A DNA stretch of 62,107 nt from CAZNFR01 sp964572225. GTDB lineage: Bacteria; Bacteroidota; Bacteroidia; Bacteroidales; GCA-2748055. Below, one piece after another: positions 46,239-55,576 of the stretch. The translations under genes and the position numbers were made by a program. The notes under the pieces were generated by a model. The model did not search any database. It saw only the letters and a program-made list of their open reading frames with translations, and was not told the origin of the DNA. Numbering within the stretch: the first letter of the stretch is position 1; every line of letters starts with the position of its first letter. The stretch lies in assembly GCA_964572225.1 (NCBI GenBank), contig CAZNFR010000011.1, forward strand, positions 1-62,107, written 5' to 3'.

Positions 46239-47021
46239 TTAACGGGATGGGTTTACCACCTGAACTCTGAAGTTGGTTAGGTGCCGGGAGATCTCCGATA
46301 AAATCTCATATTCACTACATGAGGGTGTGCATTCAAACTCCTGATTCAAATACAACCAGAATTTCTCGAGGTCTTCCCCTTCAAGTCCGGTAATCTCATG
46401 AACATTTTCTTTATTAAATATGCTGAAGTATTTGTCCCATAACTCTTTGTCCCGGTTCAATCTGTAGACTTTTCTTGCCGATTTTTCCTTTTTACTAAAA
46501 TTGTAGTATAAAAATGAAATTGGGGAATTAATGGCAAAGGCCGGACTCTTAAGTTGAGCTTCATCAAGATAAAAAGGAACCACATCGGGATCCTGAACAG
46601 GCAGGCCCAGCTTTTCCCCGAGCTGCTCAATTTCCAGGTCCAGAAAGGCTTCCCTGAAATCCTGGTAAGTCGATCCCCATTCAAATACTTTTACTTCTCC
46701 TATGTGGTATTTTTCAGGAACAAGGGATATTATTTGAAACTTTTCAGGGAATACAACTATAAGTAAAGTGTCATGATGAGCTAATGAGCTAACAAACAGA
46801 CTATCATTTTCCTGAACCTTTAAGGAAAAAAATCCCGTGCTGTCGGTTATACTGATTGCTCCAGTCCTGAAATTAATTATATGCACATTCTCAATCGGTT
46901 GAAAACTTTGATCAACGACGATACCCTTGTTTTTTATAACCCCGGGATTAGGCTGACCAAGGCCAGTCTGAACGGAGAAAAAAAATACAAGCAAAACAAT
47001 TATAATCTTTACATACTCCAT
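46239..47021 (-). CDS. CarboxypepD_reg-like exported protein
   Basis: 260 residues. Signal peptide ending GLGQ, then a CarboxypepD_reg-like beta-sandwich (KGIVVDQSFQPIENVHII, ITDSTGFFSLKV) at about 32-105. The C-terminal 150 residues are mostly helical and include FAINSPISFLYYNFSKKEK, a pattern I know from uncharacterised Bacteroidota proteins. No catalytic motif is seen. Single gene on the minus strand. Confidence 0.85.
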   Translation of the reverse strand: MEYVKIIIVLLVFFFSVQTGLGQPNPGVIKNKGIVVDQSFQPIENVHIINFRTGAISITDSTGFFSLKVQENDSLFVSSLAHHDTLLIVVFPEKFQIISLVPEKYHIGEVKVFEWGSTYQDFREAFLDLEIEQLGEKLGLPVQDPDVVPFYLDEAQLKSPAFAINSPISFLYYNFSKKEKSARKVYRLNRDKELWDKYFSIFNKENVHEITGLEGEDLEKFWLYLNQEFECTPSCSEYEILSEISRHLTNFRVQVVNPSR

Positions 47022-47152
47022 TATCCTTACAAGTTCTTACTATTCTATATGAGTGTCAATTTTTTTTTGTTTTTTTAAGTTTTTCTATGAAAGTTTAACC
47101 AACTCATTCCCGATTGCAAAAAACAAGAATACCAAAACCAGGAAATAACAAT

Positions 47153-47845
47153 ATGAAACGTTCAGAAATAAATAGTCTGATTTCATCAGCCAAGGATTTC
47201 TTTTGGGAGCAGAACTTCAAATTACCTCCATGGGCCTTTTGGAGTCTGTCTGATTGGAAATCAAATTATAATTCCGCGAATGACCCTGGCGAAATTATCA
47301 ATAATATGCTGGGTTGGGATCTCACTGATTTTGGCAGTGGAGATTTTATAAGTCGTGGATTATTATTATTTACGATCCGGAATGGACATCCGCATCATGA
47401 TGCCAAAACCTACGCTGAAAAAGTAATGATTGTGGAAGAGAACCAGGAGACCCCGATGCATTACCACTGGAATAAAACGGAAGATATTATTAACAGGGGA
47501 GGAGGGAACCTGATAATTGAGTTATTCAACCCGGATGAAAAGGACCGTTTGTCGGATACCCTGGTGGAAGTAAGCATAGATGGAATCAAACATGTGGTTG
47601 AACCGGGAGGGAAAGTCCGTCTGACTCCGGGGGAAAGCATATGTTTACCCAGAAAGTTGTATCATCGCTTTTACGGTGAGTCTGGCAAAGGAAGAGTTTT
47701 GGTTGGGGAGGCAAGCTCTGTTAATGACGATAATACGGATAATCGATTTCTGGAATCAATTGGCAGGTTTCCTGATATTTCAGAGGATGAAGAACCCTTG
47801 CATTTGCTGGTATCCGATTATGAAAAGTTTATTTCAGAAGCATGA
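47153..47845 (+). CDS. D-lyxose isomerase-like cupin (DUF1498 type)
   Basis: 230 residues from ATG 47153 (a TTG 39 bp upstream is less likely). The cupin core has KVMIVEENQETPMHYHWNKTEDI and LPRKLYHRFYGE, giving the His-x-His, Glu and second His metal ligands. The family converts D-lyxose to D-xylulose and D-mannose to D-fructose. It overlaps the next gene by 4 bp, so isomerase and kinase are translationally coupled. Confidence 0.9.
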   Translation: MKRSEINSLISSAKDFFWEQNFKLPPWAFWSLSDWKSNYNSANDPGEIINNMLGWDLTDFGSGDFISRGLLLFTIRNGHPHHDAKTYAEKVMIVEENQETPMHYHWNKTEDIINRGGGNLIIELFNPDEKDRLSDTLVEVSIDGIKHVVEPGGKVRLTPGESICLPRKLYHRFYGESGKGRVLVGEASSVNDDNTDNRFLESIGRFPDISEDEEPLHLLVSDYEKFISEA

Positions 47846-48990
47846 TAAAATTAGCTGGAACCGGATGTGCATTATTGGACTATTTCTATCCGGTTGTTTC
47901 CTTTCATGGAAAAGCCTTTAAAAAGTTTCAATCAATACGGGAAGGGGACGGGGGAATATCGCCCGGTAAACTTGTTTTTACACATGATCTTGAACGGTTT
48001 ACGGGAAAGGCTTATGGTGAAATACTAAGCAAATTAACTCAATCAGCTCGTTATACACGGGTAAACATTGGAGGACCATCGGTAGTATCACTTATTCATC
48101 TTTCTCAACTTGTGCAAAATTCCTGTGACATCCGGTTCTTCGGAGTTATGGGAACCGATAAAATAGCCGAGGACTTTTACAGACTTATCAAAAAACTTCC
48201 CCTTGATGTATCCTATATTGAAAATATTGAGGGAAGTTCACCCTTTACCCATGTTCTGTCTGATCCTGGCTTTCAGGAGGGTATGGGCGAACGCAGTTTT
48301 ATCAACAATCTTGGGGTAGCGGCAGAATTCCGGCAGCTTCCCGACTTGTTTTTCGAGTCAGACATCTGTGTTTTTGGGGGGACAGCTCTTGTTCCGGAGA
48401 TTCATGACAGGATGGATGATTATTTGAAAAGGGCCGCAAATAATCAGTGTTTCACCGTGGTTAACACGGTTTACGATTTCCGGAATCAACAACGCTTTCC
48501 CGGAAAACCCTGGCCAATTGGAAGGAGTCATAAGGCTTTGCCTTTGATCGATCTTTTAATCATGGATCTGGAAGAGTCATTGAAAATCAGTGGCAAGAAA
48601 AATGCATATCAGGCTCTGGATTATTTTGCGGAAAAGGGAAGCAAAGGGGTTATTATTACCCGTGGAGCAGAACCTGTCCTGGCCAGGTGTACTCGAACAC
48701 CTTATGCTTCAGTAGAGACTTTTGAATATCCGGTTTCAACTGAAGTATCTCGATTTTTAAATAAATCTCATTATCAAGGCGATACAACTGGTTGTGGAGA
48801 TAATTTTGCAGGGGGTGTTCTCTATTCACTGGTCGATCAAATGAAGAATGGTAAATCAGGAATTTCGATGAAATCGCTCTTAGATTGGGGAATTGCATCA
48901 GGTAGTTTTGCACTGCTCTATCAGGGCGGTACCTGGTATGAGCAATACCCCGGGGAAAAAATGGAAAAAGTAAGGCGTTTTTTGCCCTAA
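47842..48990 (+). CDS. PfkB-family sugar kinase
   Basis: 382 residues, longer than the usual 300-330, with insertions in the substrate lid region. Catalytic signature YQGDTTGCGDNFAGG holds the Asp base. N-terminal LAGTGCALLDYFYP and VNIGGPSVVSLIHLSQL are family-typical. Coupled to the D-lyxose isomerase-like gene, so it may phosphorylate D-xylulose or D-fructose. The pairing suggests a route from lyxose or mannose to the pentose phosphate pathway. Confidence 0.9.
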   Translation: MIKLAGTGCALLDYFYPVVSFHGKAFKKFQSIREGDGGISPGKLVFTHDLERFTGKAYGEILSKLTQSARYTRVNIGGPSVVSLIHLSQLVQNSCDIRFFGVMGTDKIAEDFYRLIKKLPLDVSYIENIEGSSPFTHVLSDPGFQEGMGERSFINNLGVAAEFRQLPDLFFESDICVFGGTALVPEIHDRMDDYLKRAANNQCFTVVNTVYDFRNQQRFPGKPWPIGRSHKALPLIDLLIMDLEESLKISGKKNAYQALDYFAEKGSKGVIITRGAEPVLARCTRTPYASVETFEYPVSTEVSRFLNKSHYQGDTTGCGDNFAGGVLYSLVDQMKNGKSGISMKSLLDWGIASGSFALLYQGGTWYEQYPGEKMEKVRRFLP

Positions 48991-49062
48991 CAACTTGATG
49001 GGATTTGTCCGAATAGAAAAAACTTCTAACTTGTGCATTCTTACTAACCTTAATTACCAAAA

Positions 49063-50613
49063 ATGAAGAAACAAGCTACCAAACATGGAGAAAATGACTC
49101 TCATTCTCCGATTAACCGCCGTGCTTTCATTGGAAAGGTCTCCACAGCTGCAGCGGCGTTCACCATAGTGCCCTCCCACGTTCTCGGAGGAGGAAGGTAT
49201 GTTGCTCCAAGTGACAAAATAAATGTAGCCTATATTGGAATGGGAACTCAGGGCTTAAGGCAGTTACCCGGGGTAATTCGAATTCCGGATGTTCAGATCA
49301 CCTCTGTTTGTGATCCCCAAAAAAAAGCGATTGGTTATCTTGACTGGGATGCTTTCAGCCTAAGGAAAAGCATGAGGGAACTCATCGGAAACCCCGGATG
49401 GGAAACAGGTGGAGATAATACTATTCCGGGCGGACTCGAAAATGGGAAAGAAATCGTGGAAGCATACTATAGCAAGCAGAATGGTAAAAAATTCACAGGA
49501 GTCGCGGCATATGCCGATATCCGTGAGTTGCTTCTGAAAGAAAAGCCGGATGTATTGAATGTTATGACCACCGACCATGTTCATGGGGTTATCGCCCTGG
49601 CAGCACTAAAAAAGGGAATAGCGGTGAGCATGCACAAGCCTGTGGCTAACCGGCTTATTGAGGGACATAACGTAATTGATCAGGCGATAAAGTCAGAAGC
49701 AGTTACTCACCTGATGCCATGGGATTATAACGGAGATATGAGTCAGATTATGCAATGGATATCAGAAGGGAGAATCGGGGAATTGAAAGAGATCCATAAT
49801 TGGTCTTTCAGGCCGGTTTGGCCGCAGTATCCGAAAATCCCCGGCGACAATATTCCGGTTCCCGAAGGCTTTGACTGGGATCTTTGGCTTGGACCGGAAA
49901 AATACAGGCCTTATCATCCTCATTATACAAATATGGTGTTCCGGGGATGGTATGATTTTGGAGGAGGATCCATGGCCGATATGGGGCACTACAGTCTTTG
50001 GACTGTTTTCAGGGCACTAAAGCTTGAAGGGCCTGAGGTGATTGAACCCAACCTTAGCCGGTTATGCGAATTGAATGAGGATGGCACGGCTTATAAAATA
50101 CATAACGATTATTCCTTCCCCTATGCATCAACGGTGAGATTTAAATATCCTCAGACAACGGAAAGACCTGCAGTGGATCTGGTCTGGTACGATGGTGGAA
50201 TGAGGCCTCCGGTTCCGGAGGAGTTTTACCGGGAGAAAAAAGAATTTCCTTCCGAAGGAATGATGTTTGTTGGAACCGAGGGTAAAATAATGACTTCGGG
50301 ATTTAGAGTAGAGGAACCCTATCTGTTGTCGGGTAAGGTAAAAGAATCGGAAGAGGTGTCAGCGGCTGAAGGAAACCAAAAAATGACCGGTGCACAGAGA
50401 TTTATTGAGGGAGTGAAAAGTGGAAAACAAATTGAAGGTAATTTCAGGCAGGCAAGAGGGATAACCGAAGCAGTTAATCTTTACGCCGCAGCGCTGAGGG
50501 CAAACAAAATATTGTATTTTGATCCCCTGAAAAAGAAGTTCACTAATGATTCTGAGGCCAACACATACCTTACTCGAGAGTATAGAAAAGGATGGGGACC
50601 GGATGAATTTTGA
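49063..50613 (+). CDS. Tat-exported Gfo/Idh/MocA-family oxidoreductase
   Basis: 516 residues. The Tat signal is INRRAFIGKVSTAAAAF (residues 18-34). The Rossmann fold starts with INVAYIGMGTQG. KPDVLNVMTTDHVHG and GIAVSMHKPVANRL carry the family Lys-Pro motif. The C-terminal domain has GWYDFGGGSMADMGHYSLW. Related exported proteins oxidise glycosides at C3 or rearrange sugar linkages with bound NAD. It is 46 bp before a Tat-type TIM-barrel protein, a common partnership. Confidence 0.93.
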   Translation: MKKQATKHGENDSHSPINRRAFIGKVSTAAAAFTIVPSHVLGGGRYVAPSDKINVAYIGMGTQGLRQLPGVIRIPDVQITSVCDPQKKAIGYLDWDAFSLRKSMRELIGNPGWETGGDNTIPGGLENGKEIVEAYYSKQNGKKFTGVAAYADIRELLLKEKPDVLNVMTTDHVHGVIALAALKKGIAVSMHKPVANRLIEGHNVIDQAIKSEAVTHLMPWDYNGDMSQIMQWISEGRIGELKEIHNWSFRPVWPQYPKIPGDNIPVPEGFDWDLWLGPEKYRPYHPHYTNMVFRGWYDFGGGSMADMGHYSLWTVFRALKLEGPEVIEPNLSRLCELNEDGTAYKIHNDYSFPYASTVRFKYPQTTERPAVDLVWYDGGMRPPVPEEFYREKKEFPSEGMMFVGTEGKIMTSGFRVEEPYLLSGKVKESEEVSAAEGNQKMTGAQRFIEGVKSGKQIEGNFRQARGITEAVNLYAAALRANKILYFDPLKKKFTNDSEANTYLTREYRKGWGPDEF

Positions 50614-50659
50614 TCGGGATTCTAATAATTATCGAACTAAAATCTAAAATCAATAAAAC

Positions 50660-51502
50660 ATGACCAGCAGACGAGAATTTCTAAAGCGTACAGCATCGGC
50701 AGCCATAATTACCTCTTTGCCGTGGACTATTTCTGCATGTGGTAAAAAGAACCTCTCCTTTGGTTTTCAAACATGGACCCTCCGGGAGCGACTGGGAAAT
50801 GATCTGCCCGGCACACTTAAAATGATGGCTGATATGGGTTACAGGGAAGTTGAATTCTGTTCACCCCTGGGATATAAAGGGACTCCTTTCGAAAAGTTTA
50901 ATTCCATGTCTGGAAGTGAACTGAGTAAAATAATTACCGATTCAGGACTCATCTGTGAAAGTTCTCATTACAATATCGGAGAAATGAGGGAACATCTGGA
51001 GAATCGAATCGAGTGGAGTCAGCAAATGGGAATCACACAAATGATCGCATCCAGTTTTTGGCTGCCTAAAGAGGCCTCCCTGGACGATTACAGACAGGCC
51101 TGCGAGGAATTAAACACCATGGGACTCAAAACAAAGGCTGCCGGTATTCAGGCAGGATTTCACAACCATCATATGGAGTTTGAGAAAATTGACGGACAAT
51201 TGATATATGATGTACTGTTAGAAGAACTGGATCCGGAGCTCGTTAAAATGCAGTTTCAGGTAGCAGTTGTAAACATTGGTTATCAGGCTGCAGATTACTT
51301 CAGGAAGTATCCCGGACGATTTATTTCTGCACATTTGGCAGACTGGTCTGCTGAAAAGGAAAAACAGGTTCCCGTAGGAGAGGGCATCGTGGCTTGGCAG
51401 GATTTTTTCAAAGCAGCCAAAACCGGGGGAGTAAAAAATTTCTTTGTTGAAATGGATCCGGCTACCTTTGAATCCAGTGCCGAATTTCTTAAGACGGTTT
51501 AG
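50660..51502 (+). CDS. Exported sugar isomerase/epimerase-like TIM-barrel protein
   Basis: 280 residues. N-terminal SRREFLKRTASAA is a Tat signal, with a Cys27 lipobox (ISAC), so it may be a Tat-exported lipoprotein. The AP-endonuclease-2/xylose-isomerase-like barrel includes GYREVEFCSP, AGFHNHHMEFEK, FISAHLADWS and FFVEMDP, whose His, Asp and Glu residues bind the metal. With the Gfo/Idh partner it may eliminate or isomerise a 3-keto sugar. It is followed by a strong terminator. Confidence 0.92.
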   Translation: MTSRREFLKRTASAAIITSLPWTISACGKKNLSFGFQTWTLRERLGNDLPGTLKMMADMGYREVEFCSPLGYKGTPFEKFNSMSGSELSKIITDSGLICESSHYNIGEMREHLENRIEWSQQMGITQMIASSFWLPKEASLDDYRQACEELNTMGLKTKAAGIQAGFHNHHMEFEKIDGQLIYDVLLEELDPELVKMQFQVAVVNIGYQAADYFRKYPGRFISAHLADWSAEKEKQVPVGEGIVAWQDFFKAAKTGGVKNFFVEMDPATFESSAEFLKTV

Positions 51503-51515
51503 TGCTCCAATAAAG

Positions 51516-51545
51516 CAAAAGCCCGGGCATCTGCCCGGGCTTTTT
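51516..51545. terminator. Strong intrinsic terminator
   Basis: Arms GCCCGGGC flanked by A4 and T5 with the tetraloop ATCT. It lies between convergent genes. Confidence 0.9.
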
Positions 51546-51567
51546 CAAATAAATTTATATATGAGGT

Positions 51568-52164
51568 TTATTCCATCCATTTGATGGTACAACCTACCGC
51601 TTTGGTATCGGCAACTGCTACCCTGTTTCCTTTTTTCAGGTCATTAATTGCATCGGCAACATAATGTTTGTCGGCAGCACCGGGATCGTCCACATTGTTA
51701 TCGATAGCACCGGTATACGCAAGGTACATGCCTTTGTCCGTTTTATTGACCAGATAAACCTCGGGAGTCCTTTCAGCGCCGAATCTTTTGGCAACTTCCT
51801 GACTATCATCTCTGAGGTAGGCAAATTCAAATTCCTTATCGTCAGCTCTTTCTTTCATAGCATCCATGGAATCTCCGGGTTTTTTCTTAATGCAATTGGA
51901 ATTGATGGCTACAACCGGGTAACCCATTTCCGAATACTTATTATGCATAGCCACAATCCGGTCATCATATTTCACTGCTACAGGACAAGTGTTACATGTG
52001 AAAATAACAATAATGCCCTCAGCATCTTTATAATCTGACATTGAGACGTATTTACCATCAATGCCCTTTAGTTTAAAATCTTCAACCTTATCACCCACTT
52101 TGTATTGGGCATTTATTCCGATACTGACAAAAAAAGCCAGTATAAATATTGCTGCTGTTTTCAT
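51568..52164 (-). CDS. Exported redoxin (AhpC/TSA-like thioredoxin-fold protein)
   Basis: 198 residues. Signal peptide ending GINAQ, then YKVGDKVEDFKLKGIDGKYVS typical of redoxins. The active site is FTCNTCPVAVKYDDR, with a Cys-x-x-Cys. This exported thioredoxin-family group with C-N-T-C-P is common in Bacteroidota. Last of two minus-strand thioredoxin-fold genes, 22 bp after the TlpA-like gene. Confidence 0.92.
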   Translation of the reverse strand: MKTAAIFILAFFVSIGINAQYKVGDKVEDFKLKGIDGKYVSMSDYKDAEGIIVIFTCNTCPVAVKYDDRIVAMHNKYSEMGYPVVAINSNCIKKKPGDSMDAMKERADDKEFEFAYLRDDSQEVAKRFGAERTPEVYLVNKTDKGMYLAYTGAIDNNVDDPGAADKHYVADAINDLKKGNRVAVADTKAVGCTIKWME

Positions 52165-52186
52165 AATTTCAATTGTTTAGTGTTTT

Positions 52187-52735
52187 TTACAAGTTCTTTA
52201 ATATTAATTCCCTCAATTCATCTTCCTCTACCGCACCTGCGGTAAATGATCTCTTATTTTTCGCATTATTAAATATGAGGGTAGCCGGCAGGTTTCCTTT
52301 CCATTCCTGGTCTACCTTCGAAATCCATAGATCATAATCCAGCTCGGTAATCAGGCCCACATCTAGACTGATATTCTTTTCCTGAAGAAAAGGAATCAGT
52401 CTGGAATCGACCTGGCTAGGAAAATCAAGGCTGACTAACAGAAATTCGATGTTTTCATGCTTAAGTTCTGAGGCAATTTTCTCAAAATAGGGTAGCTCAG
52501 TAACACAGGGCCCGCACCAGGTGGCCCAGAAGTTTATTACATGCAGTTTATCGGAGTCATTCTCAAGCAAATCTTCAATCTCTTCCGTTCCCAACTTCCG
52601 AATCTCATGATTTGTTTGCGAAAAAAGATTGATTGAAAAAGCAAGGAATAATGCCGGTATAATGACCCGAAATAATGGGGAAAAATGCCCCGTTTTGACC
52701 AACCGGGAAAGACAAGGATTCAAAGAATGCTTCAT
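52187..52735 (-). CDS. TlpA-like periplasmic thioredoxin
   Basis: 182 residues from ATG 52733-52735; the frame is open for 28 more codons, but this start gives the best signal peptide (hydrophobic VIIPALFLAFSINLFSQ). The active site is WATWCGPCVTELP. A cis-Pro is present in LPATLIFN. It probably reduces disulfides in the periplasm, working with the redoxin encoded next. Confidence 0.9.
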   Translation of the reverse strand: MKHSLNPCLSRLVKTGHFSPLFRVIIPALFLAFSINLFSQTNHEIRKLGTEEIEDLLENDSDKLHVINFWATWCGPCVTELPYFEKIASELKHENIEFLLVSLDFPSQVDSRLIPFLQEKNISLDVGLITELDYDLWISKVDQEWKGNLPATLIFNNAKNKRSFTAGAVEEDELRELILKNL

Positions 52736-52855
52736 TAGCGACAGTGATTTTATACGATAAACAATCATGTAAATCAATGGTTTATTTGGTTTTACAAAAA
52801 GAATGTTAAAAAAATCCAATCAATTTCGTATTTTGTATACATCAAATTCCAAAAC

Positions 52856-54109
52856 ATGAATCGAAAATTATCGCTGCCGATTTTTGCTGTTTTATTGTCA
52901 TTTTCCCTGAAGGCACAGGTTCCAAAAGGATTACCTGAGTTATTATACCTTCCTGGAAACGATAAGGTTGAATCATCCGAAGACTGGGAAAATCTGAGGA
53001 GGCCCTGGATACTTGAAAACTTTAAAATTCAGGTATATGGTGATATTCCGAGTTCGTTTAGCCCTGAAGTGCGGTTTGAGAAATCAGAAATTGTTTCCAT
53101 TGCTCTGGATGGTCGTGCTATTCGCAAACAGATTAAGATTATCGTTGGTGATAAATCCCTGGGTAAGGAGATCGAGATTGATTTACTAGTTTATTTACCA
53201 AGGGAACTGGCCAGGCCTGTTCCGGTTTTTCTGGGCTTAAATTTTTATGGAAACCATACCATTCATCCGGATCCTTCGATAATTATAACAGACAGTTGGG
53301 TCAAAAACAACGAAGATTTTTTTATCACCGGAAACCATGCCGATGAAAAGTCAAGGGGAGTCAGGATCAATCGTTGGCCTGTAGAATATATAATTGAGAG
53401 AGGATACGGCATAGCTACGATTTATTACGGTGATATGGACCCGGATTTTGATGATCGCATGCAAAATGGTATGCATGGCTTAATGAGATTGGAAAATCAA
53501 GTCACCGAAGGCAATGCCCCTGGATCTATTGCCATATGGGCCAAAGGGCTATCTCTTGCGATGGATTACTTTGAGACCGACAAGGATGTTGATGAACAAA
53601 GAGTTGCGGTAATCGGTCATTCTCGTTTGGGCAAAGCAGCACTTTGGGCAGGGGCGTTGGATCAGAGATTCGCCCTGGTGGTTTCCAATAATTCAGGATG
53701 TGGGGGAGCAGCCTTAAGTTTGCGAAAGCAAGGAGAAACTGTCGAGAAAATTAATGCCTCATTCCCTCACTGGTTTTCTGAAAATTTCAAGAAATACAAC
53801 AACAGGGAGGAGGAGCTCCCCGTTGATCAACATATGTTGCTTTCCCTTATAGCCCCCAGGCCGGTTTATGTTGCCAGTGCACAGGAGGATGACTGGGCTG
53901 ATCCCAGGGGTGAGCAGTTATCAGTCTGGCTGGCCGGACAGATCTATGCGCTGTACGGTTTGAACACATACCTTACTGGTGAAAATCCCATTGTAAATAA
54001 TCCTGTTAAGAAAGGATATACAGGATATCATTTAAGGACAGGAAAGCACGATATTACCCCTTACGACTGGGAGCAATTTCTTGACTTTGGGGATTTATTT
54101 CTTAAATGA
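52856..54109 (+). CDS. CE15-like glucuronoyl methylesterase
   Basis: 417 residues with a signal peptide ending LKAQ. The alpha/beta hydrolase motif GHSRLGKAALWAGA holds Ser256, and VSNNSGCGGAALS follows, both as in CE15. The C-terminal His398 is in KHDITPYDW. CE15 enzymes split esters between lignin and 4-O-methyl-glucuronic acid on xylan. This is evidence that plant or algal cell-wall glucuronoxylan-like material is used. It is followed by a terminator. Confidence 0.9.
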   Translation: MNRKLSLPIFAVLLSFSLKAQVPKGLPELLYLPGNDKVESSEDWENLRRPWILENFKIQVYGDIPSSFSPEVRFEKSEIVSIALDGRAIRKQIKIIVGDKSLGKEIEIDLLVYLPRELARPVPVFLGLNFYGNHTIHPDPSIIITDSWVKNNEDFFITGNHADEKSRGVRINRWPVEYIIERGYGIATIYYGDMDPDFDDRMQNGMHGLMRLENQVTEGNAPGSIAIWAKGLSLAMDYFETDKDVDEQRVAVIGHSRLGKAALWAGALDQRFALVVSNNSGCGGAALSLRKQGETVEKINASFPHWFSENFKKYNNREEELPVDQHMLLSLIAPRPVYVASAQEDDWADPRGEQLSVWLAGQIYALYGLNTYLTGENPIVNNPVKKGYTGYHLRTGKHDITPYDWEQFLDFGDLFLK

Positions 54110-54481
54110 TCTTTGAGCTATAATTATCAACAATCTACATGAATATGTTAATAAAAGAATTATAACCTTAATTCTTTTTTTTCGTTAACTATTTCAGGAA
54201 AATCAGGATCGTGTGTCTAACCTGAAAACAATAAAACCCTGGTGAAGAAGCACGGATATCAAAGATGGAAATTTTGCTCGACACTGAAAACTCCGAATTC
54301 ATCATAGTTGTTTTATATTTAGTAAAATTGGTAACAGCTACTTCAATAAAAATTACAATATTCGCCATCAAATACAAAAAACCAAAGATGATCAGTTTGG
54401 TCAGCAACAATTCATACCTGCCAGTCCGTTTTTCCGTAGTTTATCAGTTTAATCTCTTTAAACCATTAAATATCACCTAAT
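54110..54481. other. 372-bp intergenic region
   Basis: Apart from the terminator at 54154-54182, nothing convincing is seen. A 71-codon frame at 54265-54480 looks like chance: it lacks a family resemblance and runs to the next start. Confidence 0.6.
54154..54182 (+). terminator. Intrinsic terminator after CE15 gene
   Basis: Arms AAAGAATTA and TAATTCTTT around a six-base loop, running into a T tract. Confidence 0.75.
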
Positions 54482-55576
54482 ATGCGCGATAACAGAATTA
54501 TTTCAGAAGATCTGGAAAACATATATAATGGTCTTAGTACAGCAGAAAGAACCAAGTTAAAAGGTTCCACTGTTTTACTCACAGGCTGTGGTGGGTTCCT
54601 GGGGTACTATTTTGTTCATTTCTTTACACGGTATCGTGAGGAGCTTGAGATCAAGAAAATAATCGCATTGGAGAATTTTTTAACGGGGAATAAAGACTGG
54701 CTGGAGGAAATTGTAAGGGAAAATGATTTCCTGGATCTTCACGAATTTAATATCATTAACGATGAGATCGATACCATACCCGGTGCAGCAGAAGCTGATG
54801 TGATTATACATATGGCTTCCATTGCCTCCCCTACCTTTTACAGAATTTATCCGGTTGAGACCATAGATGCCAACATAACTGGATTGCGTAGACTTTTTGA
54901 TTATTATCTCGATAAAAACATCAAATCCTTTTTGTTCTTTTCAAGCTCAGAAATTTATGGCGATCCATTTAAGGAATTTATCCCTACTTCCGAAGAGTAT
55001 CGTGGAAATGTGAATACGATGGGACCTCGTGCGTGTTACGATGAGGCGAAACGTTTTGGGGAAACGATGTGCTGGATCTTTAATCATAAATATAATTTCC
55101 CCGTAACGATTGCAAGACCCTTCAATAATTATGGACCGGGTATGAGCATCCACGATAAACGATTGCCGGCTGATTTTGCGAAATGCGTAATCGAAGGGAG
55201 AGATCTCAATATATTGTCCGATGGCACACCCACAAGGACCTTCTGTTATATTTCCGACGCAATTACAGGATATCTCAAAGTTCTGCTCCATGATAAATTG
55301 GAAGCCTTTAATATTGGAATTGATAAACCCGAGATTTCTGTGCGTGAATTTGCAGAGTTATATGTAAAAAATGCCCGAGAAGTATTTGATTATAAAGGAA
55401 AGGCCATTTTCGGAGAGTCGAATGACAAGGATTACATGACAGATAATCCAAACAGAAGATGCCCTGACATCAACAAGGCGAAAACAATACTCAATTATAA
55501 GCCTTCAGTATACGTAGACGAAGGTATTCACAGATTTTTAGAATTTCTTAAAATATTTAACGGAGAATTATTATGA
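54482..55576 (+). CDS. NAD-dependent epimerase/dehydratase (UDP-glucuronate decarboxylase-like)
   Basis: 364 residues. The extended SDR fold starts after a 28-residue N-terminal helix: VLLTGCGGFLGYYF has the Gly-rich NAD loop; SSSEIYGDP and YDEAKRFGE provide the Ser, Tyr and Lys; ARPFNNYGPGM is the downstream family motif. It resembles UDP-glucuronate decarboxylases that form UDP-xylose. It overlaps the next gene by 4 bp. First gene of an NDP-sugar operon. Confidence 0.9.
   Translation: MRDNRIISEDLENIYNGLSTAERTKLKGSTVLLTGCGGFLGYYFVHFFTRYREELEIKKIIALENFLTGNKDWLEEIVRENDFLDLHEFNIINDEIDTIPGAAEADVIIHMASIASPTFYRIYPVETIDANITGLRRLFDYYLDKNIKSFLFFSSSEIYGDPFKEFIPTSEEYRGNVNTMGPRACYDEAKRFGETMCWIFNHKYNFPVTIARPFNNYGPGMSIHDKRLPADFAKCVIEGRDLNILSDGTPTRTFCYISDAITGYLKVLLHDKLEAFNIGIDKPEISVREFAELYVKNAREVFDYKGKAIFGESNDKDYMTDNPNRRCPDINKAKTILNYKPSVYVDEGIHRFLEFLKIFNGELL

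Noticed and set aside
54265..54480. 71-codon ORF before the epimerase gene
   Set aside because: No recognised family and no clear start signal; it runs right up to the next gene and overlaps an open frame on the other strand.
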